NCBI GenBank assembly: GCA_014281115.1
Contig: JACONQ010000006.1
Location: 1,178,001 to 1,242,000, forward strand
Direction of reading: 5' to 3'
Source of the DNA: Laburnicola sp. R22_1
Lineage: Eukaryota > Ascomycota > Dothideomycetes > Pleosporales > Didymosphaeriaceae
Length of the DNA stretch: 64,000 nucleotides
The notes beneath the pieces are model-generated. The model did no database searches, had not been told where the DNA came from, and saw only the letters and a list, made by a program, of their open reading frames with translations. Made by a program: the position numbers and the translations under genes. Shown one piece after another: positions 12,714-22,849 of this stretch (positions within the stretch are counted from its first letter, which is position 1; each line of letters opens with the position of its first letter).

Positions 12714-13880
12714 TTATCCTCTCCAAATTTCCGCTATTGGTGCCTGTGTCCCTGATGTTTCCGACCCTCTAGCCGGTTCAATATCTTTCTCCTCGTCGAT
12801 TCTGCTTCCATCCTTATGCTGCCCAATGCTAACCAAGTATCTCTGCCAGATATCCGCAAACTCCGACTCGCTCGAGTTGGGTCCGCCGTCACGCAACGAA
12901 TCGGCCTTCTTTCGCGTCAATACGCCTCGGTAGCATGGTAGTGCGCATACGATAACGGAGGTGGTCGCCTGCAGGAAACACCACAGTACGTTCCGATCGG
13001 GAAATTTGGCGAGATCTACATCGATGCTGTACACAGTTCGAAGAACTGTGAGTACCATGTTAACGATTACGAGTGAGAAGATAATGCCGAGTTCTAGTTT
13101 TTGAGATGTCCGCATGAGAAGCGGTTTCAACATTGCCAAAGGAAGAGCGGCCACTGGTAAGCGGTCAGTCGGACTGTGGTTAGAGTAAGAAATTTTCGGC
13201 TTACATAGAAGGTCGCCTAGAAGGTCCAAAGCACACCATACTGCCAACATAGGAATTACCATAGCTGGGGCGTTCTCATGGCACTGGGCTGAAGAGTTAT
13301 AAGCATGATATCTGGGTTGGAACATTGCGGCAATACAAACGCTGAGTATCTGGGAAATATTTTGGGTTGCCGCACAGAAAAAACGACCACATGAAAGTGA
13401 TGCCAAAACTCGCTGGAATGTACGCTGTCGTCACTGCCCACGCGATCCGGAACTTGGTCGAGAATGCGAAGATGTGCCAGTACAAAGCCAAAAAGCTCGC
13501 TTTCGAGGCGTATATGACGCACCAGAAAAGCAATGTATTGGCGGCGTTATATCTTGCGTTTCTCCTCTCGTCGCTCTCGATAATGTCGTCTTCTTCGATC
13601 ACGCCCGCCGCATACAGTTGCTTGCTGTAGTCCGTCGGCCCATAGACCTGATACGTTCCCGTGTAGGCCAATAAGAATGACATTGCCAATCCATTAAGAA
13701 AGTCATCCCATGCTATCCTTTGACGGCGATGCCAATGGATCGCGAAGCGGCCAAGCGTTATCAAAAGAGCCAGTACGGTGAGCGACCATGCCGTTGCCTA
13801 TGCCCACATCAATCAGCATGAGGCTGCGTCATACAAAACCACCAACTTACAATGACTTCATGGAGCTGAAGTATGCGCAT
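12714..13880 (-). CDS. Fungal rhodopsin-domain (Pth11/SAT4-like) integral membrane protein
   Basis: This is a four-exon gene: 13880-13851, 13797-13341, 13288-13205 and 13153-12714. The introns are 53, 52 and 51 bp with donors GTAAGT, GTTTGT and GTAAGC. Joined, they give 336 residues. The protein has about seven hydrophobic segments. After the first helix comes the HWHRRQRIAWDDFL loop, typical of this family where a basic stretch precedes W-D-D/D-Y. A WSFFLCG...YFP...QCH segment precedes the DLLxxALPLAMLKPLLMRTS helix-loop, and a further hydrophobic segment (VLWCFLQATTSVIVCALPCYRG) precedes a hydrophilic, charged C-terminal tail. Members sit in the plasma membrane; some are Pth11-type receptors, but most have no known ligand. 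There is no CFEM Cys-rich N-terminus, so a plain rhodopsin-domain protein is the best call. The frame closes cleanly only with these introns. It lies downstream of the UstYa-like gene on the same strand. Membership of the peptide cluster is possible but unproven. Confidence 0.8.
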
Positions 13881-14758
13881 TTTTGACGAACTGAATGTTG
13901 GAGGCGACTATCAGGCTGAGCCAGACGTTTGGGCAGCTGGGTGGGGATGCCCAACAGATGAAAGGCGGATCAGCAAGTGAGGAACCCTTGCATGCTCGCA
14001 GCAGGATGGGCGCTGGAAACCCGAGGGATTCAAGGAAAATTGTTGGAGTGGAAACGGAGGCTGGTTCTCGGTGACTATTGCGCCAGTCCGGCTCCACGGT
14101 TGCGATGACTGTTTCATGATCGCGTGTTCTGGGCATTGGTGGCACTTGGTGGCACCGTATAAAAGAATTGGCATGGACCGGGACGCTCCTTCGCTTGAGG
14201 GCTCCTGTTTGGTGTGAGATGCATGGAGGCTGTGATTCGTCATTTAGACTTGTTCGGGAATCAATGAAGAAGCGTGGCTTCGCGTAACGAAAGGGCTAAC
14301 TGACTAGGGCTAGGAAATAAGCGCTCGAATCAAACTACCACAAGCGCATTAGAAATGGTTTGCCAGCCACAACCTTTTTCCAGACCTTTCCCTTTTTTGC
14401 ATATTTTCCCAGTACGCGAGGTGAAGATTGCGCGCACGGCTGGAACCTAGATTCAGACACCCATGCGCCGCATTCATCATAAATGATCATATTACCTATT
14501 ACCATAATAGGACCGATAGGGAGCTTGTATTTAGCGTCCACGCGTCTTAAGGATTACATGCATGCTAAATCCTACTCCGCGGGATACGAGCTGCAATCCT
14601 ACACGAGACCAACGCCAACACTGACGCAACACGGTTTAGAACCGGCAGCTATCCGTGCGTGCCACGTGCGCAAAACAAGCAGCTCGGCGGCGTATTTCGC
14701 GAACATTCTACGATGGAGGTTTCGTTTTTCCGAAGAAAAGCAGAGATGCATGTTCCAT
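13881..14758. other. Intergenic region between membrane-protein and UstYa-like genes
   Basis: This contains the promoter of the rhodopsin-domain gene and the 3' flank of the UstYa-like gene. Several open frames are present on both strands, but none has a recognisable domain, start context or intron pattern. I see no supported gene. Confidence 0.4.
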
Positions 14759-15695
14759 TCACATTTCAGCTAATGGATCGAACGGCGGTTCGTCAAAATC
14801 TACGACTTCCGCACCTTCTGGTCGCCTGATACCTTCCTCAGGCAAAAGTTTCATGTCCACACCGTATCTCGCTGACGCTTCTAACAGTCTGTCGTAGCTG
14901 CGACATTTGTGCTCGACGTTGAAATTGGGATGCGGGTTGTAATGGTTCTTCAACCAGCTGTATGTGATGAGGCCAGGGTCGGCATCACACATGAGCTTCT
15001 GACGTAGCATGTCTACGCAGTGATCCACGTGCTCGAGCCACTCATCAGGATGCTCGCGCGCGAATCTTGCTTCTTCCGTGTAATAGTCTGGATAGTGGGT
15101 TTTCCAAAGGTTGTGCAAGCAGTGTATGTAGTGGAACCCTTCGAAAGCTGCGATGCGACCTTCTCCTAGATAGGACGGGGCCTTTACTGAATGCTTTGAA
15201 GTATTGATGGTTTGAAAGACGTCCTCGGAGATTACCATCAGACGTTCTGAGCCAGTCAGTATTGTACATGTGCCTCGGAATCTTACTTACGAGGCACCAG
15301 GTCTTCCCATAGCTTATCGACTTCATTTGAAGGAGGACCTTTGAAGGGAGAAGAAACTCGACTGAGCGACCCCTCGAACCTTGTTGTCCGCTCCCATGGG
15401 TGATCGTTTAGTAACACATCTAAAACAGTTACTGGGGGGGTTTCTCTTAGTTTTTGATTCTATCCCTTGTACCTTTAGTTGACGAACAACTCCTAGCTGG
15501 CTGTACGAAGAATCCTGCCGAAACGGACAATATGAATGTCAAAAGATGCAAGCACCAGGGCCATGTCCTTGCCCAAAGAGTTGGAATTTTGATTATTGAA
15601 CCATAGACATCTTCGTTCTCTGCAGCTGAGTCCGATGGAGACAATGGGTCGACGCTGAGGTTTTCTTTCGACGGTACAGCAACGTAGCCAGCCAT
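14759..15695 (-). CDS. UstYa-like oxidase (DUF3328 family), likely peptide-macrocyclising tailoring enzyme
   Basis: This is a three-exon gene: 15695-15473, 15431-15291 and 15246-14759. The introns are 41 and 44 bp (donors GTACAA and GTAAGT), and the join gives 283 residues. A cytosolic N-terminus of about 44 residues is followed by one membrane helix at 45-64, then a lumenal domain. Before the catalytic part comes the family block FxGPPSNEVDKLWEDL. Two HxxHC motifs, the metal-binding signature, are at 160-164 (HYIHC) and 194-198 (HVDHC), followed by LRQKLMCDAD. Length and order match UstYa/UstYb proteins, which catalyse oxidative ring closure or related oxidations on ribosomal peptides and some other metabolites in the secretory pathway. 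Its start lies 943 bp from the divergently transcribed Kex2-repeat precursor at 16639, which makes that peptide the natural substrate. The family also acts outside peptide clusters, so the substrate is inferred. All key motifs are present and the gene looks intact. Confidence 0.88.
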
Positions 15696-16638
15696 TGTAT
15701 GTATCGCGCAAGGAGTCTAGGGATCTTGGGGCAAGGAGGGAAAGGGGAATGTAATGCCATGGAACACGGGCCTCAGCCGGCCGTTTGAAAATGAGGCCGT
15801 AACGGGTTAACGACCAAAAAGGAATGTTGGTTCAATCCCAAAATAGTAAGCATCTTTCAACCCCGGCTTCCAGGATTCGCATGATTAGGTCGATCATATA
15901 ATCTGTCAAACGAGCAGTCGCGCTAAGGTTACTGTCTCAGTTCGGCTCTCCAGCGTTTACTACATTCACGATGCAACTACATGCCCGCGGGTTCTCGACC
16001 CCCGAATCCAAATCACCGTTTACGAGCGCTTATGCCTAGACGCCTAGGTACCCTGAGCCGGGCACCGACCACGTTGATACCCGGGACAGCAGACCCAACC
16101 AAGCGCCGCCGTGGCGGATATTCTAGACGACTTGTTGGATCAATATTGGCCGCTGCATCGCGACATGAGCTAGCCTTATCATGATGGGGACGCGCCTACA
16201 CAAATCACCTGCCTAATCAATCCCGTCGACACAACGGTGGAGGCTTGATGCCGTATCTCAAGTTTTATTGTTGTGGAGATTCGGGTGTTTACTTGTCGGG
16301 ATTTTAATAACATAAAGACAGAGGTCTGTCCGCTGGAGTCCAATTTGCAACCTCTACTATTTCTTGGGTCTACCAGTCTCTAGCATCACTCACTGTCTTC
16401 ACGTTGATCAACTCTTGTCCACCGGACCCCAACGGCACCGCATTAGCGAGGTCTCACCAGTTGTACTTAACCTCCACCAATTCGTAGTACACTATCTGCA
16501 TCGAGGAACGCCGCTCGTTGCCCACCAAGACGCCACTGCAGATTTGGACGTTTAAAAGTACATCAAATCCCAGACCGCATCCAGTCCACAAGTTGGTACA
16601 CGGAATCAACACACGTCCAAGCTTTCTTTCCCGCCACC
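15696..16638. promoter_or_regulatory. Shared divergent intergenic region of the UstYa-like and precursor genes
   Basis: This 943-bp gap lies between two start codons pointing away from each other, so it should carry both promoters. A TATA-like TTTAAAAG lies at about 16551-16558, roughly 85 bp upstream of the precursor ATG. The precursor start context is CCGCCACCATG. Open frames such as 15981-16184 show no protein character. I could not identify a specific regulator site. Confidence 0.5.
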
Positions 16639-17131
16639 ATGAAGATCACTGCCATTATTCTCGCACTCCTGCCCGCCGCTCTGGCCCTGCCCTTGACTGT
16701 CTCTAGTAAGTCTTCTACTACCGTTGTTAGAAGCTTTGTTCCTGAAAACTAACACCTCCGCAGCAAATCTCAACATTGATGCCGTCGCCAGTCGTTCAAA
16801 CCCATCACTCTTCCCAGTCAGATACGCCAAAGATGTCGTCAACGACGCGCAGAAACGTGAAAACAAAGAACCGCTTTTCCCAGTCAGATACACCAAAGCC
16901 GTCGTGCCCGACGCACAGAAACGCGAAAACTTGGAACCACTCTTCCCAGTGCGATACGCCAACGACGTCGTCCCCGACGCGCAGAAACGCGAAAGCAAAG
17001 AACCTCTCTTCCCTGTAAGGTACAGGAAAGACCTCATCAACGACGCGCAGAAACGCACATCACCACCATCGCTGTTCGCAGTCGCCTACAAGAAAGATGT
17101 CATTGGCAGCGAGAATCCGACTCCAGAGTAG
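16639..17131 (+). CDS. Secreted Kex2-repeat peptide precursor (dikaritin-type RiPP precursor candidate)
   Basis: This gene has two exons, 16639-16705 and 16764-17131. The 58-bp intron has donor GTAAGT, branch CTAAC and acceptor CGCAG. The product has 144 residues. Residues 1 to about 17 form a signal peptide (charged start, hydrophobic core, ALA end). The rest is a tandem array: LFPVRY occurs at 38-43, 60-65, 82-87 and 104-109, with a diverged LFAVAY at 126-131. Lys-Arg Kex2 sites follow DAQ at 53-54, 75-76, 97-98 and 119-120. Units 55-76, 77-98 and 99-120 are each exactly 22 residues. This is the build of kexin-processed precursors such as UstA-type proteins: each unit would be freed in the Golgi, trimmed to a short core and modified. 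Each core has Phe, Arg and Tyr, so aromatic cross-linking by a UstYa-type enzyme is plausible. It is divergent from the UstYa-like gene at 14759-15695. Alternatives are a pheromone-like or secreted repeat (effector-type) protein without ring closure. The mature product is not known. Confidence 0.85.
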
Positions 17132-17390
17132 GGAAAACATGAGGCGGTTAGCTACCATCTTATCTGAACTGCAACTGCCCATCGACCCGAACATACAGTA
17201 CCATGGTATCTACCCTTTCCCCCAAGCCTGTGCAATTCTGCCCTTTCGGTTTCTCCTACACATCCCTCTGTAAACCGAATCCCATAATCGGATATCTAAT
17301 GTCTTGTCGAATGGATACACATGGTGCGCAATGCCAACTTATCGGGAGTAATTAAACCCAATTTCCAATTTTCCTAGTCCGGCTGTCGGC
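17132..17390. other. 3' flank of the precursor gene
   Basis: No gene is seen. It probably holds the 3' untranslated region and poly(A) site of the precursor gene. Confidence 0.4.
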
Positions 17391-17807
17391 TTACAAAGGA
17401 ATGACATACTTGTTGCCACCGCGGGTCTGGAAGCCGGGCACGGATACGAGACTGCAATCTGAGGCTGATCCATCTCTCGCCCGTAAAAAAGCTTGGGGCA
17501 ACACTACTTTTAGTACATAGCAACATGTCATTCCCGCACGGGCCATAGAACAACTGGGTGTACCTGGTGATATCGTTGCTGTTATTGGTCTCCTAACTAG
17601 AGACTTGTGATAGAGGCGTCGCTCTACGTACGTCATTGTCTGCATGCCAACGCCAACTGTGCAGAAAAAGATCCCACGTGCGAAACGTCCAATTTCTTGA
17701 AACACCACTGAATTGATGCATGCGTAAACACCGCGAGATATATCCCCTGCGTCCGCGACATGTGCAGGGATAATGCAACCCGCGATACAAACCGGCGGCG
17801 ACATCAA
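17391..17807 (-). CDS. Uncertain small ORF, 138 codons
   Basis: An uninterrupted minus-strand frame lies between the 3' ends of the precursor gene and the AAA ATPase gene. The product would be Cys-rich in its first half, with a weakly hydrophobic N-terminus (CIAGCIIPAHV) and a second hydrophobic run near residues 46-56 (GIFFCTVGVGM). I recognise no domain. Another overlapping frame (17593-17862) competes with it, there is no intron evidence, and it may be chance. It is listed because it lies in the gene island beside a likely peptide cluster. Confidence 0.25.
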   Translation of the reverse strand: MMSPPVCIAGCIIPAHVADAGDISRGVYACINSVVFQEIGRFARGIFFCTVGVGMQTMTYVERRLYHKSLVRRPITATISPGTPSCSMARAGMTCCYVLKVVLPQAFLRARDGSASDCSLVSVPGFQTRGGNKYVIPL

Positions 17808-17862
17808 ATGTCAAATGGTAGGTGGAGGTCATTTCCCTACCACCCCTCTCCCTCCACCACAA

Positions 17863-20236
17863 TCAACTCCCCCGCTCTCCATAAAACTCTCTCAACCTCT
17901 CAACCACCACCCCATTCCCAGGATCGCCCACCGTATACCTCAACACCTCCTTCACATCCCTCATCTCCATCCTCCCAGCCCCACCCCCCTCCTTGACCAA
18001 CCTCATCTTCATCTGCAACGACGCCACCCTCAACACATTCTTAATCGTCCTCCCATCCAGCGGGAGACGACTCAGGGCCTCGAAATCCCCCTCCGACAAA
18101 TTATGCTCCGTCTGCTGCGCCATCTTTTTCCATATAAAGAGGCAATGCTCAGGCGAGAGCGGCGAAAAGGCAAGCGTGATATGGACGCGCGAGAAGAGCG
18201 CAGTGTCGAAGTCAGACACGCGGTTGGTAGTGAGGAAGATGATGCCAGACTGGTATTCCAACATGCGGAGCAGGATGGAGGTGAGTGCGTTCTTCTTCCC
18301 GTCGTGGTCGCGATTATCGCGCGATGCGACGAAAGATTCAGCCTCGTCGAAGAGCAGAAGGGCTTCCCAGCGTGCGATGCGCTTGAAGATGAGCTCCAGC
18401 TGCGCTTCAATCGAGCGCGCTTGGTGGAAGTTGGTGTTTAGTAGGCCGAGTTCGGCACCGCTGACGTAGTAGAGTGGTCGATGCAATGTTTCAGCTGCGC
18501 TTTCTGTTGCGGTCTCAATATACAGAGTCCAGACAGACCTCGTGTAGTCAATATGAAAGGCTTACGTACCAGCTGTCAACGTCTTCCCACACCCTGGCGG
18601 CCCGTGCAACAGAAACACCAAGCCACGCCCTTTTCCGGGGATGAAATCGTCAAATGACGAGGAAGACGCGTGGTGACTCTCGATAATTCCACGGACCATT
18701 TCTTTCCGCTCAGCTTCCATCTGCAACATATCGTAGATGTCGTCTTTCCATTCGATTCCCACGACATTATCAACGTCAACAAGGCCCCAGCCCTTGAATA
18801 TCAAAGAGTACGCAGGGATAGTGGCCGGTAGGGTAAGAAGAGCATCCTCTGGAAGGTTGTTTCCGTCGGACGCGTCGCTGTCGTAAGAGCCAATTTCGAG
18901 AACCGTTTTGCTCTCTTGAGACGAGTAGGCATAGCTAAATCTGTATCTACCACTGGGATCGTCTTTGGCAACGATGTCGCGAAATTCGGGATTTTCGAGG
19001 AGCAGTCCGCTTGGATCGACGACGAGACGACCATCGTGCTGTACCTAGCAGTAAGCAGACAGTTCCGCTTTCGCCTTCTGATGCAGAACGTACCTGGCGA
19101 TTGGGCTTGCTGTGGAAACTAATGTTGCCCTGATCTTGATCGCGGTAGTAGATGTCATCGTTGAGGTCCGGAATATTCCAGAAAGGACCACTGTAGGTGC
19201 GATGACAACCTTTCCCCTGTGCAGTATTGCCGCTGTTGTTTCCGAAGCATAGTTCGACGTATTTTCTTCCTCTTTTAATCAATTGCTGTTCCAGATCCTT
19301 CTGTGCATGGAAGCTTATAGGATACGCAGGCAGCGACCTAAGCACCAATGTGCAAGTTAGTAAACGGAGGACTGTTTTCTAAAGTAACGGGCGTACAGTA
19401 TCAGATATCGTCAATCTTAGCCAATTGAGTTGCAAAATTACGCACCTTATATGTCTAGATCCCACGAAGCCACCGATCCTAAAAGTCCGCCACACAGGTG
19501 CAAAGCGCTTGCCATTGAAAGCATTGAACTCGACGTGAATGCTCCATATCTTAGGCTCATCTGCGCGATCCGATGGCTCTTCAAAACATCCTCGCACCGT
19601 TACGCACCACAATAGCGGCCTACCAGGATTTTCTTTGTTCTCCAGTAAGATCTTGGAGCCAACAGGAAACAGCGACCACAAATTATTAGCATCGATAAGA
19701 CCCTCATTGCGTGCCGTCTCCAGCGCAATAATAGTATTCTTCATATACGTCTTCCGAAACGTCTCCAGCAGCTCCAGCTCCGACCTAACCTCATCCGATT
19801 CCGCCTTTTGAATCGCTTCTTGTATCTTCTCTTTGCAGAAATAGAGCTCTGAAAACGGTTCGTTGATCACAATGGGATTCTGCTCGAGACTAGTCGATGT
19901 ATATCCCTTCACAATGTCTTTGAATGCTGTACGTAGCACTGATGACTGCAGCTCCAGCGTCATGGACCATTGTTCGCCCTTGTTGAGATCGAAGTGATAA
20001 GTGCGCCGGAGCAGGAGTGCGACGTCGCCGAACTTCTTGTCTGAGGGTCCGCCTCTATCGCCTTTTTCGCGACTCTGCTTTTCAGATGTTTTGAAGACGT
20101 CGCCGAGGCTGCCGTATTGATTTGAGAGTTGAGTGACGTCTTCGAACTGGGTTTTGTAGTGTGCTGTGTCTCCATTGTCGGCGCCTTTACGGGCTTTCAC
20201 ATACTCTTGGTAGAGGTCTTCAAAATCGTCTTCCAT
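17863..20236 (-). CDS. AAA-family ATPase with long fungal N-terminal domain
   Basis: Four exons: 20236-19446, 19337-19094, 19044-18570 and 18503-17863. Introns are 108, 49 and 66 bp (donors GTGCGT, GTACGT, GTACGT). The product is 716 residues. An in-frame ATG at 20275 would add 13; I prefer 20236 because an acidic MEDDFEDLYQEY start fits better. Residues 1 to about 400 form the N-terminal region common to fungal AAA proteins of this class (DUF7025-like), with FHxDLNKGEQW-type and ELYFCKEKI blocks. The ATPase domain has Walker A GPPGCGKT at 493-500, then LTAESAAE, Walker B LLLFDEAE with its acidic pair at 556-557, sensor 1 TTNR near 594-598, and an arginine-finger candidate in LFSRVH at 609. 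The domain order is complete and it looks active. Its cellular role is unknown; the class resembles AAA ATPases acting on protein complexes. The third intron's acceptor is clear. The second has two possible AGs 6 bp apart. Confidence 0.88.
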
Positions 20237-20275
20237 GGTCGTGCAGCTCCCGATAGCGTATCCAAGCAACCTCAA

Positions 20276-20640
20276 TAGAGCAATGTAGACGCTTTAGACG
20301 AGTGGACGTTGGCTCTCTTCGTGGGTATCCACCGACTTTGTGGCGGTGCATCCTCAGACGTCGCATACCCATGCACAATGGCGAAGAACCTGCTCAGTTA
20401 AGCATCGGCTGGTGGTAGGTAGTGGCGGTGAACTGCATTCGCAATTGGGCGATACACTCTGACAGCCCCACCATCAACTCAGGTGCAGGCAGCTCACCTG
20501 ATAGTGCTTTTAGGCTCAGCTAATAGTGCGGTCTAGGCTAGCGCAGTAGCAGGTGTAGCTAGTAAAGCTAGACTAAAGGAAGGTAGTAGCAAATTTTAGC
20601 ACAAATATAATATAAATATATTATAAATAAGATTATATAA
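20276..20640. other. AAA gene promoter side and edge of gene island
   Basis: Balanced composition continues to about 20500 and then falls abruptly into the AT desert. No gene is seen. The promoter of the AAA gene should lie here. Confidence 0.5.
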
Positions 20641-20646
20641 ATACTA

Positions 20647-22840
20647 ATATATTCTATTAGTAGCCCGGACAGATTAGTCCACCGGATAGTTTTTTTTAGT
20701 AACTTCGAGGTCCCTTATAACTTATTATAGAATACTACTAATATTACTTTATAGTAACTTATAATATACTAAGTTACTATTTAATCTACTTTTTATATTA
20801 TATAGCCTCTTTGCGCAGCTATAGTAGCCGCGCAAAGCTAAGAAGTCTTTCTTAGTAGTATAAACTTATAATAAGACTCCCTATAATATATAATATATTA
20901 TCTACTATACTATATATAGATAATATATAGTGTACTTATTATAATTTGTAGTAAATTATACTATATCTTAAGTAGTACTTTATTTAATTTTTAGTTACTA
21001 AGTGCCTACTATTATAAGATAAAGTTAACCTATTATTTTTAGCCTTATAGTAACCTATAATAAAATTACTCTAATTTACTATTAATACTATCTAAAAATA
21101 AGCTACTAAGGATAATATCTAGCTTTTTCTTTATTTCTTTATTTATCTAATAGGTTCTTATATTATATCTAGACTCTCTACACCTTTTATAGCGGCGTTG
21201 TGTTAAGAGACCTACCTTTCCCTTACTACTACCTTACGCCCTTTTTAATAACTTTACCCTAATAGAAGGGCTTTCTACTTTTAAATCTACTTCCTAAGTA
21301 AAGCCTAGCGTTCTACCTTTCTAAATGCGCTTTCTTTTACACATTTTTTACTTTATTAGAATCTTAATTTACTTTTTAAGTTCCTTAATATAGGTTTTTT
21401 AAAGTACACTATAATAAAGTATAAGTTTAACACCTTTTATAAGCTATAAGTAGCTGAATTTAGTATTAGGTAGAGACTAAATAAAAGAGTTGCGTATAAG
21501 CTTTAACTAGAATCTAAACTTAAAAGTATTATTTAGGGTTCTAGCTTACTATAGTATATCTAGTAAGGTACCCTAAGGTAGAGTGTAAATATATATATTA
21601 AGGCAATCTACTACTACTAATATAGCTAAAAGAATAAGCCTAAAGGCCTTAAAGGCTTTCTTATAGTTTTCTAATATAAATATATTAAAAAACGCATTAT
21701 AAAAGGCTAATAAGAAGCCCTTTTTATTAATATAAAAGACGCGTTAGTGCGCTAAGTCCTATACACACTAGAAGTACTTTAGTTTTAGTAGCGTAAAATA
21801 GACTATATTAAGTAGCTAGAAGATATAAAATAAGTGCGCTAGTATATAGAGTGTTAGAATCTTTTATTCTAGATAATAATTTTTAAAATTCTAGAAGTAG
21901 TAGCTTTTATAGCTATCTAGAATAAGTAACCTCTATAACCCTACTATGCGCGGCCTTATATACGCGTTAAAGTGCTTTAACTATATAATTCTAAGCTTAT
22001 TATTAGTCTAGCTAGTCTTAGAGACTAAGAGCTTCTAAATATAGAGAATACTAGTCTTTTTATACTACGCTAAGATATAGACTTGTCCTTTATAGATAAT
22101 AAAAAGTAGGGTAGTATATCTAGTAGCACAAATACTCTAAATTACTTTAACCTACTTATAGTTGCCTAGCTAAATAAGTATAGGTTAAAAATATCTTTCT
22201 AAACTAGTTATAATCTTTATTAAGCTAATAACTCCTATCTAGAAGCCTATCATATTAAAGTTATAGATGTCTTTATCTTACACTCTATACTTAGCTTTTA
22301 TATTCTCTACTAGCTAAAACTATATATTTATAACTTCTAGGTCTTCCTATTATATTCTCTATTAGTCCTTTACTTAATTAAAAGCTATTTTAAGCTTAGG
22401 TACGCGCTTTATAAAGCGCTAAGCCTAGCATTATTCTATAAGGTCTCTATGCCGCGTAGCTAGTAGTTTATTAGCTATATCTTCTACCTTACCTAGCTAG
22501 GGTGCAAATCCTTGCAAATCTAGGTTAAGAATATACTATATAAGTGTCTGCTCTTTAGTTATAGTAAGCTTTGCTATGCCTAATTCTGTATCTGCTTAGG
22601 CAGTAATTCTATTAATTTAATTACTTAGTATAGACTTTAGGATATTATATACTATAGTAGCGCGTTATAGGCTTAAAATTTGCTTATTCTAATAGGGGTA
22701 AAGGGCAAGCTTAATTCTGCCTTTTTAATTAGATAATAATATATTGTGTTATTAAGACATTATAATTTATAGTAAAGTGTTATAGTCTTAGCAAAAACTA
22801 TCTAGCGGACTAATTAATTCGGGCTACTAATAGAATATGT
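20647..22840 (-). mobile_element. Fot/pogo-type DNA transposon, copy B (RIP-degraded)
   Basis: Same inverted ends and TA target sites as copy A, opposite orientation, 2194 bp. It marks the point where the gene island ends. The transposase relic reads on the minus strand from about 22700 to a TAA at 21066-21068 and is even more mutated than in copy A. Its right flank is used as target by the 22850-24802 element, which is therefore younger. Confidence 0.82.
21066..22700 (-). pseudogene. Fot/pogo transposase relic, copy B
   Basis: This is the same protein as in copies A and C, broken by many stops at Gln/Trp positions. Parts of the DNA-binding region and the DDE core can be followed by comparison with copy A. 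The C-terminal Cys/His knuckle is partly lost to C-to-T changes. Confidence 0.65.
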
Positions 22841-22849
22841 TAGGTAATA

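Noticed and set aside
15981..16184. 67-codon frame between the UstYa-like and precursor genes
   Set aside because: No signal peptide, domain or splice signals; it lies in the expected bidirectional promoter.
16606..17058. Minus-strand 150-codon frame with internal repeats
   Set aside because: It is the antisense shadow of the repeat precursor; its repeats mirror the plus-strand units. The plus strand has the signal peptide, intron and Kozak context.
17773..18469. Plus-strand frames of 158-222 codons
   Set aside because: They overlap the AAA ATPase exon with Walker B and sensor motifs on the minus strand; their composition is that of a shadow frame.
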